A stretch of 64,000 nt of DNA. Source: CBDCFV01 sp965203835. Lineage in GTDB: Bacteria > Chloroflexota > Dehalococcoidia > Lucifugimonadales > UBA3495. The position numbers and the translations under genes are program-made. This document shows, piece by piece, positions 17,348 through 26,370 of this stretch; the first letter of the stretch is position 1; every line of letters begins with the position of its first letter. A model generated the notes under the pieces. That model made no database searches, was not told the origin of the DNA, and was given only the letters and a program-made list of their open reading frames with translations. The stretch is from assembly GCA_965203835.1 (NCBI GenBank), contig OZ241919.1, positions 62,001 through 126,000 on the forward strand, read 5' to 3'.

Positions 17348-18724
17348 TTACAGTTCGGAGTCTATGAGTTGTTCCCTCAATTCCGCCGTCAACCGTTGTA
17401 GCTTCGGACTGAATTGCACCGGGAATCTGGGCGGGCCGACCAATGCCTTGAACCTGGAATCGAGGGAGTGCCAGTCTTCTTTGAAACGCCCCCGGATTTC
17501 TTCAAGGGTGGGAGATGGAGCGGTGGCGCGTCCCTCCACCATTACGGTGCTCAACAGTCCCTCGGCCCCGGCAACATCCTCATCGGCCAGTGCCACCACG
17601 TCCCGGGACCAGCCGCCGTCACCGTCGCGCATACGGAAGACCTGCTTGGCGCCTGGCGGAGATTCCTTGTCGGTGCTCAGCTTCATCACCGGCCTCTCGT
17701 TGTAACAGACCAGCTTGTAAGCCATGTCACTCCACGGCGCATCTGCGGAAACGCCGGCCTTGGTGCCAACGCCGAAAAGGTCTATCGGCGCGCCCGCCTC
17801 GACCAACCGCTCCAACTCGTACTCGTCCAACCCGCCCGACGCAACAATTCTAACGTAGTCCAGACCAGCGTCATCCAGGATGCGGCGCACTTGGCGGCTC
17901 AGGGAATCGTAGTCTCCCGAATCCAGCCGGACTGCCACCAGCCGGTTGCCACTCTTCTCTAACGACTTGGCTGTTTCGACAGCTTTTCGCGCCCCTCCAA
18001 TGGTGTCGTAAGTATCCAGCAGAAGGATCGCCCGGTCTGGAAAGGCCTCCGAATAGGCATTAAAGGCATCGGACTCCGACTCGAAGCTGGAAATGAAAGA
18101 GTGGGCCATCGTTCCGGCTGGGGGAATCCCATAGATCTTGGCAGCCAGCACGTTGCTGGTGGACTGGAAACCCCCGATGTAGCTGCACCGGGCCATTTTC
18201 AACGCGGCGTCGGTCCCGTGGGTGCGACGGGAGGCAAAGTCGCTCACCGTCCGTCCCCGGCAGGCCCAGACACAACGGGCCGCCTTGGTGGCCAGAAGCG
18301 TTTGGAGGTTGACCTGATTGATTATGAAGGTTTCAATCATCTGGGCTTCTATGATCGGGCCGGTTACTTCCAGGACAGGTTCGTTGGCAAAGAACAGACG
18401 CCCTTCGGGGATGGCGCGCACGCTGCCCGTGAAGCGGAGCGACGCAAGGTAGTCAAGAAAGTCGTCCTTGAATATACCGGTGGACTTGAGGTAATCGATA
18501 CTGGAAGGGCCGAATTTCATGGCTTCCAAGAAGTCCAGCACATCCTCCAGCCCAGCGGCCACTAAGTATCCCCGGTTGGGCGGATATTCGCGGATAAAAA
18601 GACTGAAGGTGGCTGGCGCGAACATCTCCTGGCGGAAGTAGGCTTGCGCCATGGTCAGTTCATAGAGGTCCGCGAACAGGCCCGTCTCTTCCGGGGGAAG
18701 GGGTATGCGGGAGCTTCCTGTCAC
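17348..18724 (-). CDS. pncB: nicotinate phosphoribosyltransferase
   Basis: This 458-residue protein makes nicotinate mononucleotide from nicotinate and PRPP in the Preiss-Handler route to NAD. It starts with GLFADLYELTMAQAYFRQ, typical of the family. It then has ATFSLFIREYPPNRGYLVAAG, the active-site DFASRRTHGTDAALK, AHSFISSF and VAVRLDSGDYDSLSRQVR, with GVGTKAGVSADAP in the phosphate-binding region. The length fits the shorter bacterial type. The start is GTG, with GAGGAG about 11 bases upstream. The ETF gene follows after 65 bp and may be cotranscribed. Confidence 0.92.
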   Translation of the reverse strand: MTGSSRIPLPPEETGLFADLYELTMAQAYFRQEMFAPATFSLFIREYPPNRGYLVAAGLEDVLDFLEAMKFGPSSIDYLKSTGIFKDDFLDYLASLRFTGSVRAIPEGRLFFANEPVLEVTGPIIEAQMIETFIINQVNLQTLLATKAARCVWACRGRTVSDFASRRTHGTDAALKMARCSYIGGFQSTSNVLAAKIYGIPPAGTMAHSFISSFESESDAFNAYSEAFPDRAILLLDTYDTIGGARKAVETAKSLEKSGNRLVAVRLDSGDYDSLSRQVRRILDDAGLDYVRIVASGGLDEYELERLVEAGAPIDLFGVGTKAGVSADAPWSDMAYKLVCYNERPVMKLSTDKESPPGAKQVFRMRDGDGGWSRDVVALADEDVAGAEGLLSTVMVEGRATAPSPTLEEIRGRFKEDWHSLDSRFKALVGPPRFPVQFSPKLQRLTAELREQLIDSEL

Positions 18725-18794
18725 AACTCACCCGGCTCCTCGGTTGGTGCGCGCGTTAAGCGGTATGAGCAACGGCGTCGCGGGTTGGGGGATA

Positions 18795-18823
18795 ATTATG
18801 TTGGCGGCCCTACGGCATGTCAA
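18795..18823 (-). promoter_or_regulatory. promoter of pncB
   Basis: On the minus strand TTGACA (18823-18818) and CATAAT (18800-18795) are separated by 17 bp. The -35 boxes of this promoter and of the divergent SAM-operon promoter are only 14 bp apart. Confidence 0.6.
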
Positions 18824-18837
18824 CCAACTCCCTATCC

Positions 18838-18866
18838 TTGACACACGGCTGGCTGCTGGTTACCAT
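18838..18866 (+). promoter_or_regulatory. promoter of the SAM-riboswitch operon
   Basis: TTGACA (18838-18843), a 17-bp spacer and TACCAT (18861-18866) place the start of transcription near 18874, about 25 bases before the riboswitch. Confidence 0.65.
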
Positions 18867-18899
18867 ACCCGTGATTAACAATCAGGGCACAAATTGGAA

Positions 18900-19037
18900 C
18901 CCTTTATCCAGAACGGCTGAGGGGACGGCCCGATGAAGCCGGGCAACCGGTCTAGCGCCCTACGATAGTGAGCGCGAGATACGGTGCTAATTCCGGCGTC
19001 TGTGGCGGGGATGTGGCGACAGGCGAAAGATGAGGGG
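18900..19037 (+). promoter_or_regulatory. SAM-I riboswitch (S-box leader)
   Basis: The leader carries the S-box core. ATCCAGAACGGCTGAGGG is followed by GATGAAGCCGGGCAACC, then GGTGCTAATTCC, then AAAGATGAGGGG. The closing P1 helix pairs 18900-18908 (CCCTTTATC) with 19029-19037 (GATGAGGGG) over nine pairs with two G-U. Binding of S-adenosylmethionine should favour the terminator that follows and switch off the operon. All downstream genes act in the SAM cycle, which supports the call. Confidence 0.93.
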
Positions 19038-19052
19038 CTTGGTCTTTTATTG

Positions 19053-19080
19053 AGCTTCTCTTTTCAGAGAAGCTTTTTTA
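19053..19080 (+). terminator. riboswitch-controlled intrinsic terminator
   Basis: AGCTTCTCT (19053-19061) pairs perfectly with AGAGAAGCT (19066-19074) over a TTTC loop, followed by a run of T. It lies 16 bases after the aptamer and before mtnA. Confidence 0.9.
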
Positions 19081-19176
19081 TGGAGTCCGCATTTCCGCCC
19101 AGCCAACTCTCCTTGAAGACAGCTTTCCGGTGACGTTTGCGCCTTGTAAATCACCCTTGGCTGGGGGCAACCTCCG

Positions 19177-20229
19177 TTGAACGAGATAAGGCCAATCCAG
19201 TGGACCGACGGCAAATTATGGTTGCTGGACCAGACACGTTTGCCGTTGGAAGAAGTCAATATGGAGGTCTCCCGGTACGACCAAGCGATAGATGCAATCC
19301 GAGAGATGCGGGTCAGAGGAGCGCCGGCAATAGGAGTGACCGCGGGCTACGCCATGGCGATGGCGGCACGGGAAATCGCCGCGGCCTACCAGACTGACTA
19401 CCTGGCGCGGTTGGAAGATGCCGCCGCTCGCATCGGTGCGGCCCGTCCCACCGCCGTCAACCTCCAGTGGGCTGTGCAGCGAATGCTCCGGTTGGCCCAT
19501 GACGAGCAGAACGTCAAAGACATTCCCGACAGGCTGCTGGCGGAAGCCCGCAAGATTCACACGGAAGATGAAGACATAAACCGGCGGATGGGGGACTTTG
19601 GCAAGGAACTGATGCCCGACGGGGGCGCGGTTTTGACCCATTGCAACACCGGTGCTCTAGCTACGTCCGGTTTCGGCACGGCCTTAGGCGTCATTCGCGC
19701 CGGATGGGAAGACGGCAAGCGGTTTCAAGTGTTCAATACCGAGACCAGGCCTTTCCTGCAAGGGTCGCGATTGACGGCATGGGAGTTCCAGCAGCTTGGC
19801 ATTCCCGCCACGCTGATCGTGGACTCGGCGGCGGGAATGATGATGAACGCCGGCCATATCAGTTGCGTGATCACGGGGGCGGACCGTATCGCCGCCAACG
19901 GCGACACCGCCAACAAGATTGGCACTTACACCCTGGCGGTGCTGGCCCATGAAAACAACATCCCGTTCTTTGTGGCAGCACCTACCAGCACCATAGACCT
20001 TGGTCTGGCGACGGGAACCGACATTCAGATTGAAGAACGTCCGGCGGAAGAGGTCACTTACCTTCAAGCACAGCCTACGGCGCCGCTCGGCACACCTGCC
20101 ATGAATCCGGCCTTCGACGTTACACCCAACCGTTACATCAGCGCCATCGTTTCCGAGGCCGGTATCTCCCGGGCGCCATACCAGGAAAGTCTGACGCTTG
20201 CGGTGAAGTCCGCCGGGACCAACGGTTAA
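19177..20229 (+). CDS. mtnA: S-methyl-5-thioribose-1-phosphate isomerase
   Basis: This 350-residue enzyme converts methylthioribose-1-phosphate to methylthioribulose-1-phosphate in methionine salvage. The N-terminus (IQWTDGKLWLLDQTRLP) and RVRGAPAIGVTAGYAMAMA are characteristic. THCNTGALATSGFGTALG carries the catalytic Cys, ETRPFLQGSRLTAWE and ITGADRIAANGDTANKIGTY carry the Asp, and the end shows NPAFDVTP. The start is TTG at 19177; it aligns with the usual start of MtnA and no ATG lies nearby. It is the first gene after the SAM riboswitch, and mtnP follows after 10 bp. Confidence 0.95.
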   Translation: MNEIRPIQWTDGKLWLLDQTRLPLEEVNMEVSRYDQAIDAIREMRVRGAPAIGVTAGYAMAMAAREIAAAYQTDYLARLEDAAARIGAARPTAVNLQWAVQRMLRLAHDEQNVKDIPDRLLAEARKIHTEDEDINRRMGDFGKELMPDGGAVLTHCNTGALATSGFGTALGVIRAGWEDGKRFQVFNTETRPFLQGSRLTAWEFQQLGIPATLIVDSAAGMMMNAGHISCVITGADRIAANGDTANKIGTYTLAVLAHENNIPFFVAAPTSTIDLGLATGTDIQIEERPAEEVTYLQAQPTAPLGTPAMNPAFDVTPNRYISAIVSEAGISRAPYQESLTLAVKSAGTNG

Positions 20230-20239
20230 CTGGAGTATC

Positions 20240-21109
20240 ATGGCCACCCAGACAGCGAAGATAGGGATCATAGGGGGCAGCGGCCTGTACGAGATGGACG
20301 GGCTGACAGGTGTGGAGTTCGTGGACATCGAGACCCCCTTCGGAAGCCCCAGCGACTCTATCGCCATCGGGGACTTATCCGGCATCCCAGTCGCTTTCCT
20401 GCCCCGGCATGGCCGCGGGCACCGCATCAGTCCCACAAATCTGCCCAGCCATGCCAACATCTATGCCCTCAAGACGCTGGGCGTGGAACGCATCGTTTCG
20501 ATCAGCGCCGTAGGCAGTCTGAAAGAAGAACTGGAACCGCTCCATCTGGTGGTGCCCGACCAATTGATCGACCGTACCCGCAACAGGGTAAACACCTTCT
20601 TCGACGAAGGCATGGCCGGCCACATCACCTTCGCCGACCCGTTCTGCGCCCCATCGAGCAAGATAGTGTACGAAGGCGCCGTGGAAATTGGGATTGATGT
20701 GCATCAAGGTGGGACGCTGGTGGTAATGGAAGGCCCCGCCTTCTCCACCAGGGCCGAGTCCTTCATGTACCGGTCATGGGGCGGGGACCTGATTGGCATG
20801 ACCGCGTTGCCTGAGGCAAAGCTGGCGAGAGAGGCTGAAATCTGCTACGCCACTATGGCCTGGGTCACCGACTACGACTGCTGGCACGAAGAAGAGGAAG
20901 ACGTTACCGTGGAGATGATCATCGGCAACCTGCTGAAAAACGTGGCCGCTTCCAAGGAGTTGCTGCGCCGGATCATCCCTCGCTTGGACGTAGAGCGGGA
21001 CTGCCCTTGTGGTTCGGCGTTGGCCGATGCGCTCGTAACCGCGCCGGACTTGGTCCCTGAAGAAATAAAACGTAAGTTGGAACCGATAACGGGCCGGTAT
21101 TGGTCCTGA
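20240..21109 (+). CDS. mtnP: S-methyl-5'-thioadenosine phosphorylase
   Basis: This 289-residue protein is a phosphorylase that splits methylthioadenosine to adenine and methylthioribose-1-phosphate, the substrate of MtnA next door. It has IGIIGGSGLYEMDGL, the phosphate-binding PRHGRGHRISPTNLPSHANI, VVMEGPAFSTRAES and the purine-site TDYDCWHEEEE, where the Asp pair suits 6-amino purines. A GGAG site precedes the ATG. Together with mtnA this gives the first two steps of salvage; the later mtn genes are not in the window. Confidence 0.93.
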   Translation: MATQTAKIGIIGGSGLYEMDGLTGVEFVDIETPFGSPSDSIAIGDLSGIPVAFLPRHGRGHRISPTNLPSHANIYALKTLGVERIVSISAVGSLKEELEPLHLVVPDQLIDRTRNRVNTFFDEGMAGHITFADPFCAPSSKIVYEGAVEIGIDVHQGGTLVVMEGPAFSTRAESFMYRSWGGDLIGMTALPEAKLAREAEICYATMAWVTDYDCWHEEEEDVTVEMIIGNLLKNVAASKELLRRIIPRLDVERDCPCGSALADALVTAPDLVPEEIKRKLEPITGRYWS

Positions 21110-21129
21110 AGAATCGAGGAGGTCCCACG

Positions 21130-21489
21130 ATGCCGAGACAAGAGGCTGGTGAACCCTATTACCGGGTAGATTCCCCGGAGGCCAACGCCATGCTGGCGGC
21201 TGACCCGGAAAACATTGTCGTGGTGGACGTAAGGCGCGACGATGAGTGGGTGACCGGCCACGTTTCCGGCGCGCTCCACATCAACATCGACGAATTGGCC
21301 GGCCGCATGGACGAGGTGCCCCGCGACAAGACACTGTTGTTCATTTGCGCCGCCGGCGTGCGCAGCGGGTTGGCTTGCGAGGTGGCCGCGTCGATGGGGT
21401 ATGACTCGGAGAACCTCTACAACATCGAGGATGGCACCCCGGCTTGGATCGCCGGAAATTTCCCTACCACCTACGGGGAGAACCCGTAA
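21130..21489 (+). CDS. rhodanese-like sulfurtransferase
   Basis: This 119-residue single rhodanese domain has VVVDVRRDDEWVTGHVSGA (CH2-A box), the ALHINIDEL strand and the active loop FICAAGVRSG with the catalytic Cys near residue 74. ATG 21130 has AGGAGG eight bases upstream and is preferred over the TTG at 21100 that overlaps mtnP. It lies between mtnP and ahcY, in the SAM-responsive operon. A role in sulfur transfer linked to methionine recycling is plausible but inferred only from position. Confidence 0.88.
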   Translation: MPRQEAGEPYYRVDSPEANAMLAADPENIVVVDVRRDDEWVTGHVSGALHINIDELAGRMDEVPRDKTLLFICAAGVRSGLACEVAASMGYDSENLYNIEDGTPAWIAGNFPTTYGENP

Positions 21490-21541
21490 CAACGAAGGTA
21501 GCCGGGATTGGCCCGGCGAATTTTCTTCCAAGGAGCGACCA

Positions 21542-22813
21542 TTGACCTCAGCACAACGCGACGGGCACGTTAAGGACCTGTCCTTGTCCGACGAAGGCGT
21601 GAACCGCATTCAATGGGCCGGGCGGGAAATGCCCGTGTTAAACCTTATCCGCGAGCGGTTCATGCGGGAAAAGCCGTTGGCCGGAGTGCGCATGTCCGCA
21701 TGCTTGCACGTGACTACCGAAACGGCGAATCTAGCCTTGACCCTTAAGGACGGCGGGGCGGACTTGGTCCTTTGCGCCAGCAACCCTCTCAGCACACAGG
21801 ACGAGACCGCCGCAGCGCTGGTCAAGGAGTACGGCATTCCCACCTTCTCTATCAAGGGCGAAGATGAGGAGACCTACTACCAGCACATAACAGCCGCGCT
21901 GGACCACCAACCCCAGATAACCATGGACGACGGGGCAGACTTGGTGACCATGCTGCACCAGCAACGGTCCGACCTTCTGTCCAACGTAATCGGCGGCACC
22001 GAGGAGACGACAACGGGCGTTATCCGCCTGACCGCCATGGCCAACGACAACAAACTGGCCTACCCGATCATCGCCGTAAACGAAGCGGAAACCAAGCACT
22101 TCTTCGACAACCGCTACGGTACTGGCCAGAGCACCCTGGACGGCATTACCAGGGCCACCAACATCCTCTGGGCGGGCCGCCGGGTGGTAGTGTCGGGCTA
22201 CGGTTGGTGCGGACGGGGCATCGCTTCCCGGGCACGGGGCATGGGTTCCCACGTCATAGTCACTGAGGTCAACGCTATCCGCGCCTTGGAAGCGGTGATG
22301 GATGGTTTCACCGTAATGAGCGCGTTGGAGGCCGCCAAGGTGGGTGAGGTGTTTATAACCGCCACCGGAGGGTTCCACGCCATAGGCCGGGAGCAACTGG
22401 AGGTTATGCCCTCCGGGGCCATCCTCAGCAACAGCGGTCACTTCAACGTGGAAATCGACATCGGCGCGTTGAAGGATATGTCTACCGGCAGCAAAGAAGT
22501 GCGTCCCTTCGTGGATGAGTGGCAGCTCAGAGACGGGCGGAAGATTTACCTGCTGGCGGAAGGCCGCTTGATAAACTTGGCCGCTGCCGAAGGCCACCCC
22601 TCGGCGGTTATGGACATGAGCTTCGCTAACCAAGCCCTCAGCGTGGAGCACGTGGTGGTCAATCACCGCGACCTCGACCCCGGCGTGTACGTGGTGCCCA
22701 AGGACATCGACCAAGAGGTTGGCAGGCTCAAGTTGGAGTCGCTGGGCATCAAGATAGACAACATGACTCCCGAACAACTCCGTTACTCAGAGAGTTGGGA
22801 AGAAGGGACCTGA
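21542..22813 (+). CDS. ahcY: S-adenosylhomocysteine hydrolase
   Basis: This 423-residue NAD-dependent enzyme splits S-adenosylhomocysteine to adenosine and homocysteine and so removes the inhibitor made by methyltransferases. The sequence has SACLHVTTETANLALTLKDG, ASNPLSTQDETAAALV, EETTTGVIRL, the NAD-binding GYGWCGRGIASRARGMG with VTEVNAIRALEAVMDGF, and SNSGHFNVEID. The start is TTG 21542 with AAGGAG upstream. A longer frame starting at 21401 overlaps the rhodanese and is rejected. The length is near the short bacterial/archaeal form. Confidence 0.94.
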   Translation: MTSAQRDGHVKDLSLSDEGVNRIQWAGREMPVLNLIRERFMREKPLAGVRMSACLHVTTETANLALTLKDGGADLVLCASNPLSTQDETAAALVKEYGIPTFSIKGEDEETYYQHITAALDHQPQITMDDGADLVTMLHQQRSDLLSNVIGGTEETTTGVIRLTAMANDNKLAYPIIAVNEAETKHFFDNRYGTGQSTLDGITRATNILWAGRRVVVSGYGWCGRGIASRARGMGSHVIVTEVNAIRALEAVMDGFTVMSALEAAKVGEVFITATGGFHAIGREQLEVMPSGAILSNSGHFNVEIDIGALKDMSTGSKEVRPFVDEWQLRDGRKIYLLAEGRLINLAAAEGHPSAVMDMSFANQALSVEHVVVNHRDLDPGVYVVPKDIDQEVGRLKLESLGIKIDNMTPEQLRYSESWEEGT

Positions 22814-22858
22814 ACCGGTTATCCAAGAATCAATGAAACGAACCATGGAGTGACCCTT

Positions 22859-24091
22859 ATGCCTCTACTGTTTCACGAGTCGCCCAAGTACCTGTTGACC
22901 TCCGAATCTGTCACCGAAGGCCATCCCGACAAGCTGTGCGACCAGATCTCCGACGCGGTGCTGGACGCCGCCTTGGCCGGGGACAACATGAGCCGGGTAG
23001 CCTGCGAGACCGTGGCCACCAAGAACCTGGTTATGGTCACCGGCGAGATAACATCGAATTCAAATTTGAACTTCAACGACATCGCCCGCCAGGTCATGCT
23101 CGACATCGGCTACACCGACGTCAAGTACGGCTTGGACGGCCACTCATGCGGAGTTGTCGCCCACGTCAGCCAGCAATCGGCCGACATCAGCCAGGGTGTT
23201 ACCACCGCTTTGGAGCACCGCACCGAAGGCGAAGCCGCCGACGCCAGGAGGGCCACCGGAGCCGGTGACCAAGGGATGATGGTGGGTTTCGCCTGCAACG
23301 AGACCGAAAGCCTGATGCCGTTGACGGTTGACCTGTCCCATCGGTTGGTGGAACGGTTGGCCGCGGTGCGCAAGGACGGCACCCTCCCTTACCTGGGGCC
23401 CGACGGCAAGTCCCAAGTCACCGTGGAATACCGCTACGGCAAGCCCCACCGAGTGGATGCCGTGGTCATAAGCACCCAGCATGAAGACCAGGAAGACCGG
23501 GACGCCTTCAGGGAAATCATCTACAGCGACATCATCGAGCACGTCATAAAGCCCGTTGTCCCCGCGAACCTCCTGGACGACGACACCAAGTACTACGTCA
23601 ACCCCAGCGGATGGTTCGTCATTGGCGGGCCGCAGGGAGACACCGGCTTGACCGGGCGCAAGATCCTGGTGGACACCTACGGAGGGATCGCCAGGCATGG
23701 TGGCGGCGCGTTCTCCGGCAAAGACCCTACCAAGGTCGACCGGTCCGGCGCCTATGCCGCCCGGTATGTCGCCAAGAATCTGGTGGCTGCCGGACTGGCG
23801 GACCGGGTCGAGGTTATCGTCTCCTACGCCATCGGCGTCGCCAGGCCGATCTCCGTCTCCGTGGAGACTTTCGACACCAGCCACTTCCCCAACGACAAAA
23901 TCGAGCAACTGGTCCAGGACAACTTCGACCTGCGACCGGGGGCGATAATCGAGGACCTTGACCTGCGCAGGCCCATTTACGGCAAGACGGCCGCCTACGG
24001 TCATTTTGGCCGTGCGGATGTGGACCTGCCTTGGGAACGTACCGACAAAGCGGATGCACTGAGGGCTGCGGCGGGGCTGGCGACCAAGTAA
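22859..24091 (+). CDS. metK: S-adenosylmethionine synthetase
   Basis: This 410-residue enzyme makes SAM from methionine and ATP. It has TSESVTEGHPDKLCDQISDAV near the start, GAGDQGMMVGFACNETES, GRKILVDTYGGIARHGGGAF (phosphate loop) and KDPTKVDRSGAYAARYVAKN. The C-terminus (YGKTAAYGHFGR) is typical. ATG 22859 has GGAG eight bases upstream; the GTG at 22850 is the alternative. As the last gene of the SAM operon it makes the ligand of the operon's own riboswitch, giving feedback. Confidence 0.95.
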   Translation: MPLLFHESPKYLLTSESVTEGHPDKLCDQISDAVLDAALAGDNMSRVACETVATKNLVMVTGEITSNSNLNFNDIARQVMLDIGYTDVKYGLDGHSCGVVAHVSQQSADISQGVTTALEHRTEGEAADARRATGAGDQGMMVGFACNETESLMPLTVDLSHRLVERLAAVRKDGTLPYLGPDGKSQVTVEYRYGKPHRVDAVVISTQHEDQEDRDAFREIIYSDIIEHVIKPVVPANLLDDDTKYYVNPSGWFVIGGPQGDTGLTGRKILVDTYGGIARHGGGAFSGKDPTKVDRSGAYAARYVAKNLVAAGLADRVEVIVSYAIGVARPISVSVETFDTSHFPNDKIEQLVQDNFDLRPGAIIEDLDLRRPIYGKTAAYGHFGRADVDLPWERTDKADALRAAAGLATK

Positions 24092-24132
24092 ACCGGCAGC
24101 CTTGGACACCGGAAGTTGCGGCGAGGAGGGTT

Positions 24133-24873
24133 ATGGAAAAGCAGGAAAGAGACAATATCATGACCCGCTTGACACCGGAAGAGCGGAATACCATGCGTCA
24201 ATTGATCGTTGACGCCAAGGAAGAATGGAAGTCCCGCGGTCTGGAAGTCTTCACCGCCCAGAAGGGTCTTGGACCCCGCAAAGAGGGCCTGTCTCCGCAA
24301 CTCCAAGCCGCAATAGACGCGGTCATCGCCAGGGACGAAATGGGGCCGGCGGTGGGGCAGGAGCCGCCGGACTTTAACCTCAAATTATTGGGGTCTGACG
24401 AACGTGTCCGGCTGTCCGATTATCGTGGCAAAAGGCCGGTCGCCCTCGTTTTCGGTAGCTACACTTGACCGCCCTTCCGCTCCCAGGTTGGGCGCATAGA
24501 AGAGGTTTACTATCGGTTCGGGAGCCAGGTCGAGTTCTTCGTGGTGTACGTTCAGGAAGCACACCCGTCCGACGGTTGGCAAATGCCGATAAATGTCGAG
24601 GAAAATGTAATCTACCGCCAGCACCAGAGCTATGACGAACGGGAGGAAACGGCGGCGGCTTGCAGTTTGGGCCTCGATATAAAACTCCCGGTCCTTATCG
24701 AAGAAATGGACAACGCGGTTGACTACGGCTACGGCGCTGCCCCGGAACGGCTCTATCTCGTGGACTCCACCGGCCTCGTCGCGTATCACGGTGGAGCGGG
24801 GCCTCACTTCTTCAACGTGGATGAGTGGGAACAGGCCATTCAGGCCTGCCTTGCCACGGTCACTTCGCCCTAG
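24133..24873 (+). CDS. deiodinase-like selenoprotein (TGA at codon 112 read as selenocysteine)
   Basis: ATG 24133 with AGGAGG upstream opens a frame that meets TGA at 24466-24468 and then continues in the same frame to TAG at 24873, 246 residues with selenocysteine. The residues around the TGA are VALVFGSYT-U-PPFRSQVGR, which matches the FGSxTUPPF active site of iodothyronine deiodinases. The later FVVYVQEAHPSDGWQMP matches their YxxEAHxSDGW motif. The fold is thioredoxin-like. Bacterial members are known, mostly from marine metagenomes; their substrate is unclear and probably a redox reaction. A SECIS-like hairpin begins 10 bases after the TGA. It lies 41 bp after metK. Confidence 0.85.
24466..24495 (+). 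promoter_or_regulatory. UGA selenocysteine codon and bacterial SECIS-like hairpin
   Basis: After the TGA (24466-24468) and 10 spacer bases, GCTCCC (24479-24484) can pair with GGGCGC (24490-24495) with one mismatch, closing an AGGTT loop. The 17-base size, the spacing and the GGU-containing loop are close to what is known of the E. coli fdhF upper stem-loop that SelB binds. Confidence 0.6.
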
Positions 24874-24936
24874 CCTGCTCTTTTCTGTGTTCGTCATTCC
24901 AGTCCTGGAAAGGACACCGGCGGCTTGGGAGGGTAG

Positions 24937-26352
24937 ATGACGACAGACATCCGGTTTGGCACCGACGGATGGCGCGGGGTTATAGCTGACGATTTCACCT
25001 TCGACAATGTCGGCCGTTGCGCCCAAGGTCTGTCCGACTACCTAACGGGCCAGGGCATTGCCCATAAGGGCTTGGTCGTTGGCTACGATACTCGCTTCCT
25101 GTCCCGCGAATTTGCTGAGAAGGTGGCATCCGTGGCCGCCGCCAACGGCGTCAAGGTCTACTTGGCCCAAGAGCCGGCTCCCACGCCCGTGGTCAGCTAT
25201 AACGTTTTGCATCTCCAGGCTGCCGGAGCCGCCGTCATCACCGCCTCTCACAACCCCGCCATTTGGAACGGGTTCAAGTTCAAGCCGGAGTACGCCGGCA
25301 GCGCGACGCAGGAGATTACCGACCAACTGGAACTGGCTATAGCCCAAGCTGAAGAGGTGAAGTCAGCCCCCTTAGCCCGCGCCAAGGACCAAGGGACCGT
25401 CGTAGACTTCGCGCCTGCTCCGCCCTACTTGGAAAGGGTTGGAGAATTAGTAGACCTGGGAGCCATCAGAAATGCCGGTCTGCGGGTGGCTGTGGACGCC
25501 ATGTTCGGCGCCGGTGGCGGCTACCTCCCGAAACTCATTTCCGGCGGCAAGACATCGGTCCGTGAAATCAACGGGCGCCGGAACCCGGCGTTTCCCGGCA
25601 TGGCACAGCCGGAGCCCATCGCCGGCAACCTTTCAACTCTTATTGACACCAGTAAACGAGGGGAATGCGACGTCGGGCTCGCCTTGGACGGGGACGCCGA
25701 CCGGGTTGGAGTAGTGGACGAGCATGGCCGGTTCATTACTACGCTGGAAGTATTCTCCATACTGGCCCAGTACCTGTTGGAGCAGAAAGGCGAACGTGGG
25801 GCGCTGGTCAAGGGCGTCACGTCGTCGGTAATGCTCAACAAGCTGGCCGAACGATTTGGCGTGGCCGTACACGAGATGCGGGTGGGGTTCAAGTACATCG
25901 GCCCCAGGATGTCCGAAGTGAACGCACTGATGGGCGGGGAGGAAAGCGGAGGATTCGCCTTCCGGGGCCACATACCGGAACGCGACGGAGTGCTAAGCGC
26001 TCTCTATGTGCTGGAATACATGGCCAAGACCGGCTTCACTCCCTCTCAACTGGTCCAGCGATTGTTCGACCAGGTCGGCCCTCATTACTACCACCGGCGC
26101 GACGTGCACTTTGACTCCGGCGACCGCGAACGGATCGAGAAGCTATTGCACAACCCCGAATTTACCGCGCTGGCCGGAATGACGGTCCGTGGTTCCGACG
26201 AGATAGACGGACGCCGGTTCATTTTTGACGACGGGTGGCTGATCTGCCGGTTCTCCGGGACAGAACCTTTGTTGAGGATATACGCGGAGGCCGGCCAGTC
26301 CCAGATGGTGGACGCGCTGTTGGACGCGGCGACCGAATATCTGGGCGTTTAG
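24937..26352 (+). CDS. phosphoglucomutase/phosphomannomutase family protein
   Basis: This 471-residue alpha-D-phosphohexomutase has the four family sites in order. The serine loop is ITASHNPAIWNGFKFKPEY near residue 105. The metal loop is LDGDADRVGVVDE near residue 250. The sugar loop is GGEESGGFAFRGH near residue 333. The phosphate loop is RFSGTEPLLRIYAEA near the end. The start MTTDIRFGTDGWRG is typical, and GGGAGGG precedes it. Whether it prefers glucose, mannose or glucosamine phosphates cannot be decided from sequence. It is convergent with the ribosomal cluster; only 18 bp separate its stop from rpsI, and no terminator was seen there. Confidence 0.9.
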   Translation: MTTDIRFGTDGWRGVIADDFTFDNVGRCAQGLSDYLTGQGIAHKGLVVGYDTRFLSREFAEKVASVAAANGVKVYLAQEPAPTPVVSYNVLHLQAAGAAVITASHNPAIWNGFKFKPEYAGSATQEITDQLELAIAQAEEVKSAPLARAKDQGTVVDFAPAPPYLERVGELVDLGAIRNAGLRVAVDAMFGAGGGYLPKLISGGKTSVREINGRRNPAFPGMAQPEPIAGNLSTLIDTSKRGECDVGLALDGDADRVGVVDEHGRFITTLEVFSILAQYLLEQKGERGALVKGVTSSVMLNKLAERFGVAVHEMRVGFKYIGPRMSEVNALMGGEESGGFAFRGHIPERDGVLSALYVLEYMAKTGFTPSQLVQRLFDQVGPHYYHRRDVHFDSGDRERIEKLLHNPEFTALAGMTVRGSDEIDGRRFIFDDGWLICRFSGTEPLLRIYAEAGQSQMVDALLDAATEYLGV

Positions 26353-26370
26353 CGGAAGTCGTCCGTCAGC

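Noticed and set aside
24133..24873. Frameshifted or truncated thioredoxin-like pseudogene
   Set aside because: Both halves are in one frame, and the break is a TGA at the exact selenocysteine site of the family.
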